A stretch of 64,000 nucleotides of DNA from an uncultured Oscillospiraceae bacterium (GTDB lineage: Bacteria; Bacillota; Clostridia; Oscillospirales; Oscillospiraceae), in assembly GCA_910579725.1 (NCBI GenBank), contig CAJTUD010000005.1, positions 24,246-88,245 on the forward strand. Direction: 5' to 3'. The notes under the pieces were generated by a model that made no database searches, had not been told where the DNA came from, and was given only the letters and a program-made list of their open reading frames with translations. The position numbers and the translations under genes were made by a program. Below are positions 16,737 to 25,739 of this stretch, in pieces (within the stretch, counting starts at the first letter, position 1; each line of letters starts with the position of its first letter).

Positions 16737-19337
16737 ATGGCTGTTATCGGCACTTTTAGTTCGTTTACTACCGCCCGCCTGGGAATCTACGCCTCCCAGG
16801 CGTCGCTGAATGTTACCGGCAATAATATTGCCAATATCAACACCAAGGGCTACACCCGCCAGAGGATGGATCTGGTAAGCCTCTATCCCAGCGGCGCGGG
16901 GAAGTACGCCAACATGTTCGACCGGAACATCGGCTACGGCGTTCTGGCCCAGACCCGCACCCAGCTGCGGGACCCCTTCCTGGACATCCGCTACCGCAAC
17001 GAGAACACCAACCTGGAGGCCAGCGCGGAGAAGCTGGACGGCCTCTACCAGCTCAGCCACATCCTCGACGAGGTGGGTAAGGGCACTGGCAAGGAGGAGG
17101 GCTACGGCGTTATCCAGGCCCGGCTGAAAACCTTCATTGAGGCCCTCCAGAATCTGAAGGTCAACGTGGGCTCTCAGGAGCATGACGCCTTGGTCCGGGG
17201 CGAGGCGGAGGCCCTGGTGAAGTTTTTCAACACGACGGCCAACGGCCTCCAGGATGTTTATGACGGGAAGGTCAAGGACTTTACGGAAAGCCTGACCGCC
17301 GTCAACAAGCTGCTCACCGACATCCGTGACCTCAATGAGCACATCCGCACCCAGGCCCTCTACGGGGACAACGCCCTGGAGCTGCGGGACCAGAGGAATC
17401 TGGCGCTGGACGCTCTCTCCGGGTATATGAAGATCAACGTGGAGTACTCCATGGAGCGCATCGACCAGTTTACTGAGGTGGAAAAGATCACCGTCACCCT
17501 GGCGGGCAGCAAGGGCCCTGACGGCAAGCCCATCAAGCTTATCGACGGCATCTATGGCGGGCAGATCAATTTGCAGCCGAACGAACCGGCGATGAACCCC
17601 AACTATGATCCGGTGGCGATCAATAAGGAAAAGGAAAAGGCAAAGCAGGATGCGGAGGCGGCTGATCCACTGAAAAGCGGAGATCCGGCCAATCCGACGA
17701 AATGGGAGACGCAGGTTGCACAGAAAGTAGCGGCTGCGCAGGCACAAGCGGAAATAGATCACGATAAAGATGACCCGGATTGGATACAGGAGGTGGCGGA
17801 CCGGGTAGCCGCCGCAGAAGCTGAAGCGGAAGAAGCCGTAAAAAAAGTCACCGATCCGAATGATCCGGATTTGCAGACGAAAATTGATGAGGCAAAGGCT
17901 AAAGCAAAAGCAGAGACCGAAGCAGCAGCCGAACAAGAGCGTCTGGACTTGATCAAAGCCGATGTGGCTGCTGCGGAAAAGGCCGCATGGAAAGATGCGG
18001 CGGCAGAGCGGCAAGAACTTATTGACAATGCTGTCAAAGTCAAGGAAGATGAACTGATTGAGGCAGGCGGAAAATATATCAAAAAGCCGGTCGATCCCAA
18101 CGATCCTAATGAGCCTGTCAAATACACCAACGACATCAATGAAGCCAAAACCTACGAGAACGAAAAATTCCTCCTCCAGGTAGAACCCTTGAAGGACCGC
18201 CGGGACCGGCTGATGATCGAGGCCAACACGGTCAGCAAAAAGAGCGAGGTGGTGGAGCTCAACGACACGGTCCTCTATGGCAGCCTCCAGTCCATGCGGG
18301 AGATGCTCACCGAGGAGGGCGAGTATGCCAGCAAGGAGGATCTGAACAAGGATCAGGATCCGCCCCGACTCAGCGGAGACCCCGACGCCAGCACCAAGCG
18401 GGGCATCCCCTACTACCAGAAGGCGCTGGACAGTCTGGCGAAGAAGTTTGCGGAGGAGTTCAACCAGGCCAACCAGCTCCCCGCGACCACGGTGTATCAG
18501 ATGAATCAGGCAGTGCCTGGAACAATCACAGGGGCGGACACTTTTTTGAACGCAGACGGCGATCCGGTTCAGTATAAGGACGAGGACGGCAATCTAAAGG
18601 ACATCACAGTGGATGATGTCACCAAGGTCATCCAGCAGCCGAAACTGGACGAAAACGGCAAGCCGGTATTGGATGCGAACGGCGATCCTGTAATGGAGGA
18701 GGTTCGTGTCCCCTACGACATGGCGGACGGGGATCAGTACGAAAAGGCCAGCGAGCTTCTGACCCTTCTGGCCAAGGAAGGCAAGAAGGATCCCCTCTAT
18801 GAGTTCTATGACGGCGGCGTGCTCTTCAGCACCAGCGGCAACAACAACAATCCCGACGGCATCACCGCCAAGAATATTTCCATTTCCAACGGCTGGGCCA
18901 ACAACGTGGTGCATATCCTCAACGACAAGCGGCCCGACGAGTACACCAATGACGGCGAGGTCATTCCCGGCAGCAGCCGCAACGAGAATATCCAGCACAT
19001 GATTACCTTGTTTGACAAGAAACTGGAATATGCCGCAACGGATGTGCAGGCGGATTCCGCCGCCACGGACCCGATTTTCAAGGGCTCCTTCCGGGAGGTG
19101 TATACCGCCATCGGCACCACATTGGGCGATGATGAGAGCGTCACCATCGGCAAGGTGGAAAACTATTCCGTCCTGACGCTGGATCTGGAGAACCAGCGGC
19201 AGAGCGTATCCGGCGTGGACCTCAACGACGAGGCCACCAACATGATGCAGTTCAGCAAGTCCTATTCCGCGGCCTGCCGCCTGCTGACCACTATTGATTC
19301 GATGCTTGATAAGCTCATCAACGGCACCGCCGTCTGA
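16737..19337 (+). CDS. flgK: Hook-associated protein FlgK (HAP1) with large inserts
   Basis: This 866-residue protein joins hook to filament. The conserved N terminus (TTARLGIYASQASLNVTGNN, then IANINTKGYTRQ) and C terminus (SGVDLNDEATNMMQFSKSY) form the D0/D1 coiled core. The usual clostridial length is about 450-650. The excess is a charged Ala/Glu/Lys-rich insert at about residues 285-474 and a second variable part at about 585-660. The first insert has imperfect repeats of about 30 residues built on DPxDPxW and VAAAxAxAE. Both inserts have visibly lower G+C than the core. The frame is intact throughout. Confidence 0.95.
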   Translation: MAVIGTFSSFTTARLGIYASQASLNVTGNNIANINTKGYTRQRMDLVSLYPSGAGKYANMFDRNIGYGVLAQTRTQLRDPFLDIRYRNENTNLEASAEKLDGLYQLSHILDEVGKGTGKEEGYGVIQARLKTFIEALQNLKVNVGSQEHDALVRGEAEALVKFFNTTANGLQDVYDGKVKDFTESLTAVNKLLTDIRDLNEHIRTQALYGDNALELRDQRNLALDALSGYMKINVEYSMERIDQFTEVEKITVTLAGSKGPDGKPIKLIDGIYGGQINLQPNEPAMNPNYDPVAINKEKEKAKQDAEAADPLKSGDPANPTKWETQVAQKVAAAQAQAEIDHDKDDPDWIQEVADRVAAAEAEAEEAVKKVTDPNDPDLQTKIDEAKAKAKAETEAAAEQERLDLIKADVAAAEKAAWKDAAAERQELIDNAVKVKEDELIEAGGKYIKKPVDPNDPNEPVKYTNDINEAKTYENEKFLLQVEPLKDRRDRLMIEANTVSKKSEVVELNDTVLYGSLQSMREMLTEEGEYASKEDLNKDQDPPRLSGDPDASTKRGIPYYQKALDSLAKKFAEEFNQANQLPATTVYQMNQAVPGTITGADTFLNADGDPVQYKDEDGNLKDITVDDVTKVIQQPKLDENGKPVLDANGDPVMEEVRVPYDMADGDQYEKASELLTLLAKEGKKDPLYEFYDGGVLFSTSGNNNNPDGITAKNISISNGWANNVVHILNDKRPDEYTNDGEVIPGSSRNENIQHMITLFDKKLEYAATDVQADSAATDPIFKGSFREVYTAIGTTLGDDESVTIGKVENYSVLTLDLENQRQSVSGVDLNDEATNMMQFSKSYSAACRLLTTIDSMLDKLINGTAV

Positions 19338-19366
19338 TAGACCGACCAAAGGAGGATATTTCAACT

Positions 19367-20926
19367 ATGGGTATGCGCGTTACCACCGGCATGGCGATGA
19401 ACACCTACCGGTACAATTTGCAGCTTTCCACCAGCAATAAGACCAACTCCATGAACAAGGTGCTCTCGCACCGGCAGTTTGACAGCTTTTCGGCGAACCC
19501 CTCCTCCGCCCTTCAGGCGTGGCGGGTCCGCCGGGCCATGGCGGACAACGCCAGCTATCAGAAGAACAACAACGACACCTATAGCCGTTTCAGCATTGCT
19601 TCAGCAACGATGGGCCTGATCAAGACGGAGCTGGAAAAGGCGGGCACAGAGGCCGACATCCGGGGTAGCAGCGATTCCACCGCCTCCGCCCGCATTGAGC
19701 TGGGCAAGATTCTCAAGGACACCGGCGATTCGGTGATCCAGGCCATGAACAGCGCCAAGTACGGCGACCACTTTGTCTTCTCCGGGGACGACGAGATGAA
19801 CGCCCCCTTCAGCTGGGACGGGGATAAGCTGCTCTACCGCGGCGTCAACGTCAACGCGGGGCTGGTGGCCAATCCGGCGGACCCGAAGAATATTCCCAGC
19901 TGGGCGAAGGACGAGGACGGAAATGTGGTTGGCCTGCGGCAGGAGGCCGACCTTCCCGCAGGGATGCCTGAGTCGAGCGAGGATGCCGGCGAGCAGGCGT
20001 GGATTGATTATTATAAGGCTGATAAAGCGGCCCTGGAGGATGGAACAGCTAGACCCACTATTCCGGCAGCTCCTGCACCTGACTGGGCAAAGGATGAAAA
20101 TGGAAACCAAATCACATTAGAATTGGAAAACAAGGTCCCGGAGGGAATGCCCACTTCCAGCACGAACGATGTTGAACAGGCGTGGATTGATTATTTTACG
20201 GATCAGAAAAAAGCTGCGGACGATCCGAACTACACTGCTGTCTATCCCAAGCCCTCGGACCCGCCGGGCGCCGCGTGGGGTGAGCCGGACAAATATGGGG
20301 TCCCGGAGAAAGCTAAAGATGTGGATGAAACCCACGACGCATATAACCGGGCCTGGGCTGCGTACTATCTGGACCAAGCCGACGTGCAGCGTCTGGAGAA
20401 GCTTAACGGCGCGTACGAGAACGTGGATCTGGGCATGGGCCTTCAGGAGGACGAGAACGGCAAGCTCATCGACGGCACCGCCTTCGACCGCTCCCTCCCC
20501 GGCATCCAGATGCTGGGATACGGTATTGATCAGGACGGCGACCCGAAGAACATCGTCATGATCATGCGCCGTCTGGGCGAAATTTTCAGCGGCTGCGATT
20601 CCGAAACAGGCGTGTTTTCCAAGAACGAGGAGGAAAACAAGGCGCTGCGGGAAGAAGCCGACCGGCTGATGAACAAGCTCAAGGACGCCACCAACAATAC
20701 CAACCGCGCCTACACCGACATTGACACGAAGGCCCACTACCTCAAGGAGAACCAGTCCCGTCTGAAAATGCAGGGCGACTATCTTCAGGAGGAGCGGGCG
20801 AACCTGGAGGATGTAGACCTGGCGGACGCTATCACCGAGTTCTCCTGGGACTACTACTGCTACAGCGCGGCGCTGAAGGTTGGTACGCAGCTGCTCAGTC
20901 AGTCTCTGATTGATTATATGAACTGA
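19367..20926 (+). CDS. flgL: Hook-associated protein FlgL (HAP3) with triplicated insert domain
   Basis: This is a 519-residue second junction protein, longer than the usual 300 or so. The N-terminal D0/D1 region (RVTTGMAMNTYRYNLQLS) and C-terminal helices (DLADAITEFSWDYYCYSAAL) are typical. Residues about 178-345 are an insert with two well-matched tandem repeats and one degenerate one. Trp-179, Trp-240 and Trp-304 mark equivalent positions, each followed by an (E/N)xAWxxYY/F helix. The first two copies share a 19-base DNA identity (CAGGCGTGGATTGATTATT). AAAGGAGG lies 11 bases before ATG 19367. Confidence 0.94.
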   Translation: MGMRVTTGMAMNTYRYNLQLSTSNKTNSMNKVLSHRQFDSFSANPSSALQAWRVRRAMADNASYQKNNNDTYSRFSIASATMGLIKTELEKAGTEADIRGSSDSTASARIELGKILKDTGDSVIQAMNSAKYGDHFVFSGDDEMNAPFSWDGDKLLYRGVNVNAGLVANPADPKNIPSWAKDEDGNVVGLRQEADLPAGMPESSEDAGEQAWIDYYKADKAALEDGTARPTIPAAPAPDWAKDENGNQITLELENKVPEGMPTSSTNDVEQAWIDYFTDQKKAADDPNYTAVYPKPSDPPGAAWGEPDKYGVPEKAKDVDETHDAYNRAWAAYYLDQADVQRLEKLNGAYENVDLGMGLQEDENGKLIDGTAFDRSLPGIQMLGYGIDQDGDPKNIVMIMRRLGEIFSGCDSETGVFSKNEEENKALREEADRLMNKLKDATNNTNRAYTDIDTKAHYLKENQSRLKMQGDYLQEERANLEDVDLADAITEFSWDYYCYSAALKVGTQLLSQSLIDYMN

Positions 20927-20987
20927 TTTTTGTGTGTTACGGCAGGGATGCCGATGAAATTACGCAGAAGGGAGTGCGCGTCGCACC

Positions 20988-21593
20988 ATGAAACCGTTAA
21001 TTGAGATTACCACTGTGCCGATCCAGATTGAGATGAAGACCACCAACGCCAAGCTGGAGTACGCCCGGGGTACGGCGGAGATGGAGATCTCCAGAGACAA
21101 GAAAGGACTCCAGATCAAAAGCCGCCCCATCCGGGTCAATATTGACACCTTCGAGGCCCGCAACTCCATCACCCCCACCCTGGCCCGCAGTCAGGAGCAG
21201 AACGCCCAGAAGGGCATTCAGGCCGCCTACCGGGCCACCGCGACCTTTGCGCAGCAAGGGAAACTGATGATGGAGACCAAGCTGGGGGAAGAAGTCATTA
21301 CCAAGTTCTCCCGGGAATCCCTGCTGGAGGGCGTGAAGGACGTGGGGCTGAAATTTCTGCCCACCACCGGTCCGGAGATCACCTGGGACGTGGGGGAGAT
21401 GAACATCCGCTATGAGATGGATAAGCTGAACTTTGACTGGAAGATCAGCGGGTGCAGCTTTGAGTTCACCCCCGGCGATATTGAGTTCACCGTCACTCAG
21501 CGGCCGGAGGTCATCGTCAAGTATGTGGGCGGGCCCATCTATGTGCCCCCTTCCGCCGACCCCAACTACGAGCCGGTGGATGTAAAGGCGTAA
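20988..21593 (+). CDS. DUF6470 (YviE-like) flagellar locus protein
   Basis: This 201-residue protein occupies the flgL-fliW position held by yviE in Bacillus. The sequence KPLIEITTVPIQIEMKT at the start and the YVGGPIYVPPSADPNYEP tail match the DUF6470 pattern. Function is not established; the family is confined to flagellar loci and is probably needed for assembly or export. It is in the same operon as flgL, 61 bases downstream, and lies 15 bases before fliW. Confidence 0.82.
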   Translation: MKPLIEITTVPIQIEMKTTNAKLEYARGTAEMEISRDKKGLQIKSRPIRVNIDTFEARNSITPTLARSQEQNAQKGIQAAYRATATFAQQGKLMMETKLGEEVITKFSRESLLEGVKDVGLKFLPTTGPEITWDVGEMNIRYEMDKLNFDWKISGCSFEFTPGDIEFTVTQRPEVIVKYVGGPIYVPPSADPNYEPVDVKA

Positions 21594-21608
21594 ACGGGAG
21601 GATAGCGC

Positions 21609-22058
21609 GTGCTGCTGCAAACGAAATATTTTGGCGAGGTGGAATGTCCCCACCTGCTGCATTTTGAGCGGGGGCTGTTCGGTTTTGAGGAGGAGAAGGA
21701 TTTCTGCCTGCTGCCCTTCGAGGGCAGCGAGGGGAGCCTGCTGTGCTTTCAGAGCGCCGCCACGCCTCACCTGGCCTTTGTGGCCATGAATCCCTTCACG
21801 CTGGACGCCGCCTACGCTCCTGTGCTGGCGGCGGAGGAGCTGCGCGCGCTGGAGGCTTCGCGCAGCGAGGAGCTGTGCTTCTACGCGCTGTGCGTGGTGC
21901 GAAGTCCCGTGGGGGAGAGTACGGTAAATCTGCGCTGCCCCATCGCCGTCAACGACCGCACCGGGAAGGCCATGCAGGTGATCCTGGATACGGAGGCATA
22001 CCACATGCGCCACCGCCTCTCGGAGTTCCACGCCGGGAAGGGGGAAGGCCCATGCTGA
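21609..22058 (+). CDS. fliW: Flagellar assembly factor FliW
   Basis: This 149-residue protein has the FliW features GLFGFEEEKDFCLLP and FVAMNPFTLDA. FliW binds flagellin and, when free, binds CsrA and blocks its repression of flagellin mRNA, so it matches flagellin synthesis to export. Start is GTG 21609 with GGGAGGAT upstream. The stop overlaps csrA by 7 bases, the usual coupling of these partner genes. Flagellin itself is not in the window. Confidence 0.94.
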   Translation: MLLQTKYFGEVECPHLLHFERGLFGFEEEKDFCLLPFEGSEGSLLCFQSAATPHLAFVAMNPFTLDAAYAPVLAAEELRALEASRSEELCFYALCVVRSPVGESTVNLRCPIAVNDRTGKAMQVILDTEAYHMRHRLSEFHAGKGEGPC

Positions 22059-22288
22059 TTCTCCAGCGGAAAGCGGGGGAATCCCTGACCATTGGAGATG
22101 AGATAGAGATCTCGGTGCTGTCGGTGGAAGCCGGCCGGGTTCGGCTGGCCATTCAGGCCCCCAAGAGCGTGTCCATTCTCCGCAGCGAGCTGAAAACCGC
22201 GGCGGAGGTCAACCGGGAGGCCGCCGGCGAGGAGGCGCCTCCTCTGGCTCTGCTGGACGTCCTGCGGGACGCCGGCGGGCAGGGATAA
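22052..22288 (+). CDS. csrA: Carbon storage/flagellin translation regulator CsrA
   Basis: This is a 78-residue RNA-binding dimer. The N-terminal half MLILQRKAGESLTIGDEIEI and the conserved VRLAIQAPKSV are diagnostic; the C-terminal tail is slightly longer than in Bacillus. CsrA binds ANGGA motifs over ribosome binding sites and is antagonised by FliW. ATG 22052 lies inside the fliW end, so the two are coupled. It is the last gene of the late flagellar operon. Confidence 0.95.
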   Translation: MLILQRKAGESLTIGDEIEISVLSVEAGRVRLAIQAPKSVSILRSELKTAAEVNREAAGEEAPPLALLDVLRDAGGQG

Positions 22289-22488
22289 CGTCATAATAGT
22301 CATAGAACGTCCGCGTGCTTCATAGAATGGAGCCGTGGACGTTTCCTTTTTCTGGGGAAACAGGAGGGTCTTCCGGCGGAAAAAACAGCGTCCTGACAGG
22401 AATTGACAAAATAACTGGGGAAACTGCAAAATTTGGCGGCGGGAATTGACAACTTATAGATAAATTCGACAAAATTTTGATTTTCATC

Positions 22489-22517
22489 TTGCGTCCGGAG
22501 CAAAAATGTACTATACT
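22489..22517 (+). promoter_or_regulatory. SigA-type promoter of the 28 kb flagellar operon
   Basis: TTGCGT (22489-22494) and TATACT (22512-22517) are separated by 17 bases. This is the best promoter in the 370-base gap after csrA. Another TTGACA-like element sits nearby at 22446, so a second start is possible. Confidence 0.65.
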
Positions 22518-22523
22518 AAAGCT

Positions 22524-22657
22524 ACTTGTCATGCATGTACGCGGCCGCGGCATACCGCGGTCTGTTTGGAAGCTCCCGGCCCTCAGTGGGCGGGGTGAGG
22601 ATTTGTGCACGCAAACAGGGTAAAAAGCGAGTTTTTACCGGAATGGAGGACCGCGAT
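22524..22657 (+). promoter_or_regulatory. Structured 5' leader of flgB with several GGA motifs
   Basis: The leader of about 134 bases contains a CCGCGG-CATA-CCGCGG stem, a TTTG/CAAA stem and, just before the ribosome binding site, GGTAAAAA and TTTTTACC around GCGAG. GGA occurs in TTTGGAAG, GAGGAT, CCGGAAT and ATGGAGG; the last fits the CsrA core ANGGA and covers the Shine-Dalgarno. CsrA control is an inference. No riboswitch class was recognised. The remaining bases 22289-22488 hold no gene. Confidence 0.4.
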
Positions 22658-23050
22658 ATGTCAGATTTTTTCACGTCCAATTCCATGATCATGCTGGAAC
22701 GGGCGGCTAATTTTCAGTGGGTGAAGCAGCGGGCGATTCTGGACAATATTTCCAACGCTGAAACGCCTAACTATAAGGTCAAATACGTTACCTTTGAGGA
22801 AGCCCTGCGTGCCAGCATCCAGCAGGCCGCTCAGGGAACGTCTGCCGCCGGTTCCATGCGGGGAGCGATTTCCAGCTCTGTCCCGGTGGTCCATACCGCC
22901 TGGGACGAGTCTGCCCGAATGGACGAGAACGGCGTGAATGTGTCCGAGCAGTCCATGGAGCTGGTACGAAACGCTTATCAGGTGCAGCACGTTTACCGGG
23001 CCATCAGCGGAGATATGTCCCGGCTTCTCATGGCTATCCGCGGACAGTAA
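22658..23050 (+). CDS. flgB: Flagellar basal-body rod protein FlgB
   Basis: This is a 130-residue proximal rod subunit. The N-terminal MLERAANFQWVKQRAILDNI and SNAETPNYKVK are the rod/hook family signature, and the C-terminal helix ends MSRLLMAIRGQ. It is exported through the type III apparatus and assembles on FliE. GGAGG eight to ten bases before ATG 22658 decides the start; an in-frame ATG at 22643 lacks such spacing. It is first in the long flagellar operon. Confidence 0.95.
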   Translation: MSDFFTSNSMIMLERAANFQWVKQRAILDNISNAETPNYKVKYVTFEEALRASIQQAAQGTSAAGSMRGAISSSVPVVHTAWDESARMDENGVNVSEQSMELVRNAYQVQHVYRAISGDMSRLLMAIRGQ

Positions 23051-23107
23051 CGCCAGCGCCCTGCTTCCGCCTGACAGCGGGCGGGGAAGAGATAAAGGAG
23101 TGAGCTT

Positions 23108-23581
23108 ATGTCATTTCTCAGCACCATGAATATCATCGGCTCCGGCATCACCGCCCAGCACCTGCGGCTGGATGTGATCAGCGAGAATGTGACCAATATC
23201 AGCACCACCCGTACGGAGGAGGGCGGGCCCTACCGCCGGAAGGTTGTGGTGTTTCAGGCTCAGGAGGGAGACCGCAACGCCTTCCGTCAGGCCATGGCCC
23301 GGGCGCAGTTCAACCGCAGAGGACTGGTGAGCAACGCAGGGTATGAGGCCACCGGCGGCGTGCGGGTGGTGAACATTGCGGAGGATCCCTCCGATTTCAA
23401 GCTTCGTTATGATCCCACGGACCCCGACGCCAACGAGGAGGGCTACGTAGAGCTTCCCAATGTGGATTTGGTAAAGGAGATCACCGACGCCATGGCCGCC
23501 AGTCAGGCGTACTCCGCCAACGTCACCGCCTTCAATGTGCTCAAGAGCGTCGTCAGCTCAGGCCTGGAGATCGGCAGATAA
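23108..23581 (+). CDS. flgC: Flagellar basal-body rod protein FlgC
   Basis: This is a 157-residue proximal rod subunit. It has the N-terminal signature MNIIGSGITAQHLRLDVISE and a C-terminal coiled helix VDLVKEITDAMAASQAYSAN. The usual NIANxxT box appears as NVTNISTTRT. AAAGGAG precedes the ATG. It follows flgB by 57 bases. The 142 bases after it (23582-23723) are non-coding, with a GGGAGG/CTCTCCC stem, and may hold a processing site. Confidence 0.94.
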   Translation: MSFLSTMNIIGSGITAQHLRLDVISENVTNISTTRTEEGGPYRRKVVVFQAQEGDRNAFRQAMARAQFNRRGLVSNAGYEATGGVRVVNIAEDPSDFKLRYDPTDPDANEEGYVELPNVDLVKEITDAMAASQAYSANVTAFNVLKSVVSSGLEIGR

Positions 23582-23723
23582 AAGAGAGAGAGAAATGGGT
23601 CAGGCTGATCGAAAAAGCAGTAGATTGGCTGGCCCAATTCTCCATGTTTTGGGGGAGGTGGAAAACTCTCCCAGACAGCCCTGAAAAGGGGAAAAGCTTA
23701 TAATATCTGGAGGAATTGTGACT

Positions 23724-24035
23724 ATGAATATGGATTTCCAGAAAATCTCCCCGTTGTGGGAGACTTTTCCCGTCCGTCAGACCGGCACGACGGAGAGCGT
23801 GAAGACGGCGGAGAGCTCCGTTTTCAAGGATATTTTCCAGTCCTTGGTGGACAACGTCAGGGAGAGCGAGGACGAGGTGGCCAAAAAGGAATACCTGCTC
23901 TCCACCGGCCAGCTGGACAACCCTGTGGAGCTGAGTATTGCCATGAGCAAGGCGGAGGCATCCCTGGCGCTGTTTGTGCAGCTGCGGGACAAGGCGCTGA
24001 ACGCCTACAGTGAGATCAGCCGCATCAGCCTGTAA
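23724..24035 (+). CDS. fliE: Flagellar hook-basal body adapter FliE
   Basis: This 103-residue small export substrate links the MS ring to the rod. The pattern FKDIFQSLVDNVRESEDEVA, then GQLDNPVELSIAMSKAEASL and LRDKALNAYSEISRI, is typical. ATG 23724 is used because TGGAGG lies 10 bases upstream. GTG 23718 in the same frame would sit too close to it. It is 45 bases ahead of fliF. Confidence 0.92.
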   Translation: MNMDFQKISPLWETFPVRQTGTTESVKTAESSVFKDIFQSLVDNVRESEDEVAKKEYLLSTGQLDNPVELSIAMSKAEASLALFVQLRDKALNAYSEISRISL

Positions 24036-24080
24036 CGGCTGGGTGCGTCCATTTCGTAGAAAGGGCCGGGGGAATTGCCT

Positions 24081-25739
24081 GTGGATACCTCAAAGCTGAA
24101 AGGTCTTTGGGAAAAGGTCAAAGACTTTTTCAAAAATATGAGCAAGAAATTGCGCATCATACTGGCCGCCGCCCTGGCTGTGATTCTGATTGCCATTGTG
24201 GTGACAGCCATTCTGCTCAGCGGCAAAAAGGAGTATGTGGCGCTCTATCAGGACATGACGCCGTCAGAGATTCAGGAGGTTACGACCTACCTGCAAAACA
24301 GCGGCTTTACCGATTATCAGACGGTCAGCGGCGCGATCATGGTGCCCAGCGGCCAGTACTCGTCCCTGATTGCCCAGCTGGCCCAACAGGGCTACCCCAA
24401 GGACGGCAGCCTCTACGGCAGCTACTGGGACCATGTAGGGGCCATGTCCACCAACTCCGAGCGGCAGCAGGCCTACCTTATCGCCACCCAGGAGAAGCTG
24501 GAGACCAACATTCGCACCATGAACGGCGTGCTGGACGCGGACGTCATCATCACGCCGGGTGAGGACCGGACCTATGTGCTGGAGGACATTTCCACCGAGA
24601 CCAAAGCATCCGTCAAGGTGTCGTTGCGCAGCGGTTATATGCTCACCGACCAGCAGGCCAAGGGTATCCGCACCATGGTGTCTCATGCATGGTCGGGGAT
24701 GACTATTGACGATGTGGCCATTCTCGATGACATCGGAAACACCTATACCGACACCAGCGCCAACGCCGGCACCCTTATTGAGCTCAAGAGGCAGCTGGAG
24801 GAGTCCCAGTCCAATTACCTCCGCACCCAGATCAAGCACCTGCTGGATCCGCTGTACGGCGCGGAGAACGTGAACGTGTCCGTAACCGCTACGGTGGATG
24901 TCAGCGAGCGGTATCAGGAAAGCACCACCTACCACCAGCCGGAGGGCTCCTATGAAAACGGAGGCCTCATCGGTCACGAGATCGGCACCTTTGCCCTGAC
25001 CCGCGACGGTTATCAGCTGGTGGGCGGAGTCCCCGGCACCACTCCCAATTCCGATATTCCCACGTATGTGGAGGACATCGCGCAGGGTGTCGAGGATGAA
25101 GATGGAGTGGTCGCCTCTTATGAACGGGATAACAATCTTGACGAGCTCAAAGAGCAGGTCAAGGTGGCTCCTACCGTCACGGACGTCGCTGTAGCCGTCA
25201 CTATCAATGAAAGCGCCAATCCCGAAGCGGGGGTGGACATTGAGGAGCTGCGCCACCATGTGGCCGTGGCCGCCAATATCCGGGGCGAGAATCTGGCCGA
25301 CTGGGTCAGCATTCTGATTGCGCCCTTCCCGGTACCGGAAGTTCCCGCGCCTGCCGCCGGACTGATCCCGCCGGAGATTCTGCCCTTCGTCATCATTGGC
25401 GTGGCCGCGCTGGTGCTGATTATCGTCCTGGTGGTGGTAATCCTCAGCATCCGGAGAAAGAAAAAGAAGCAGCAGGAGGAAGAAGACCAGCGGATCATTC
25501 AGGAGCAGCTGGGAGAACTGGGCGAGTCCGGCATGCTGGCGGAGCTGGGTATTGTGCCTCCCATGGGCGAGAACGGGGAAGCGCCGCCGCCTACCTCCGG
25601 AGCGGATATTATGGACATCAATACCGAGAAGAGCATGGAGCTGCGTAAGTCGATACGCCAGTTCGTACAGAACAATCCCGAGGTTGCGGCCCTCATGCTC
25701 AAGACCTGGCTGAGAGGAGGAGATGACGACAATGGCTGA
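24081..25739 (+). CDS. fliF: Flagellar MS-ring protein FliF
   Basis: This 552-residue membrane protein forms the MS ring, the base of the motor. Transmembrane helices are at about residues 28-50 (LAAALAVILIAIVVTAILL) and about 433-458 (FVIIGVAALVLIIVLVVVIL), with YscJ-like ring domains between them. The C terminus KSIRQFVQNNPEVAALMLKTWL is the FliG-binding segment. GTG 24081 with GGGGGAA upstream is preferred over TTG 24075. Its end overlaps the fliG start. Confidence 0.95.
   Translation: MDTSKLKGLWEKVKDFFKNMSKKLRIILAAALAVILIAIVVTAILLSGKKEYVALYQDMTPSEIQEVTTYLQNSGFTDYQTVSGAIMVPSGQYSSLIAQLAQQGYPKDGSLYGSYWDHVGAMSTNSERQQAYLIATQEKLETNIRTMNGVLDADVIITPGEDRTYVLEDISTETKASVKVSLRSGYMLTDQQAKGIRTMVSHAWSGMTIDDVAILDDIGNTYTDTSANAGTLIELKRQLEESQSNYLRTQIKHLLDPLYGAENVNVSVTATVDVSERYQESTTYHQPEGSYENGGLIGHEIGTFALTRDGYQLVGGVPGTTPNSDIPTYVEDIAQGVEDEDGVVASYERDNNLDELKEQVKVAPTVTDVAVAVTINESANPEAGVDIEELRHHVAVAANIRGENLADWVSILIAPFPVPEVPAPAAGLIPPEILPFVIIGVAALVLIIVLVVVILSIRRKKKKQQEEEDQRIIQEQLGELGESGMLAELGIVPPMGENGEAPPPTSGADIMDINTEKSMELRKSIRQFVQNNPEVAALMLKTWLRGGDDDNG

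Noticed and set aside
17590..18160. FlgK insert as a frameshift or transposon insertion
   Set aside because: The reading frame is continuous, there are no inverted repeats or transposase, and both flanks remain in register.
22524..22657. c-di-GMP (GEMM) riboswitch in the flgB leader
   Set aside because: The conserved GEMM core was looked for and not found. The leader is described only as structured.
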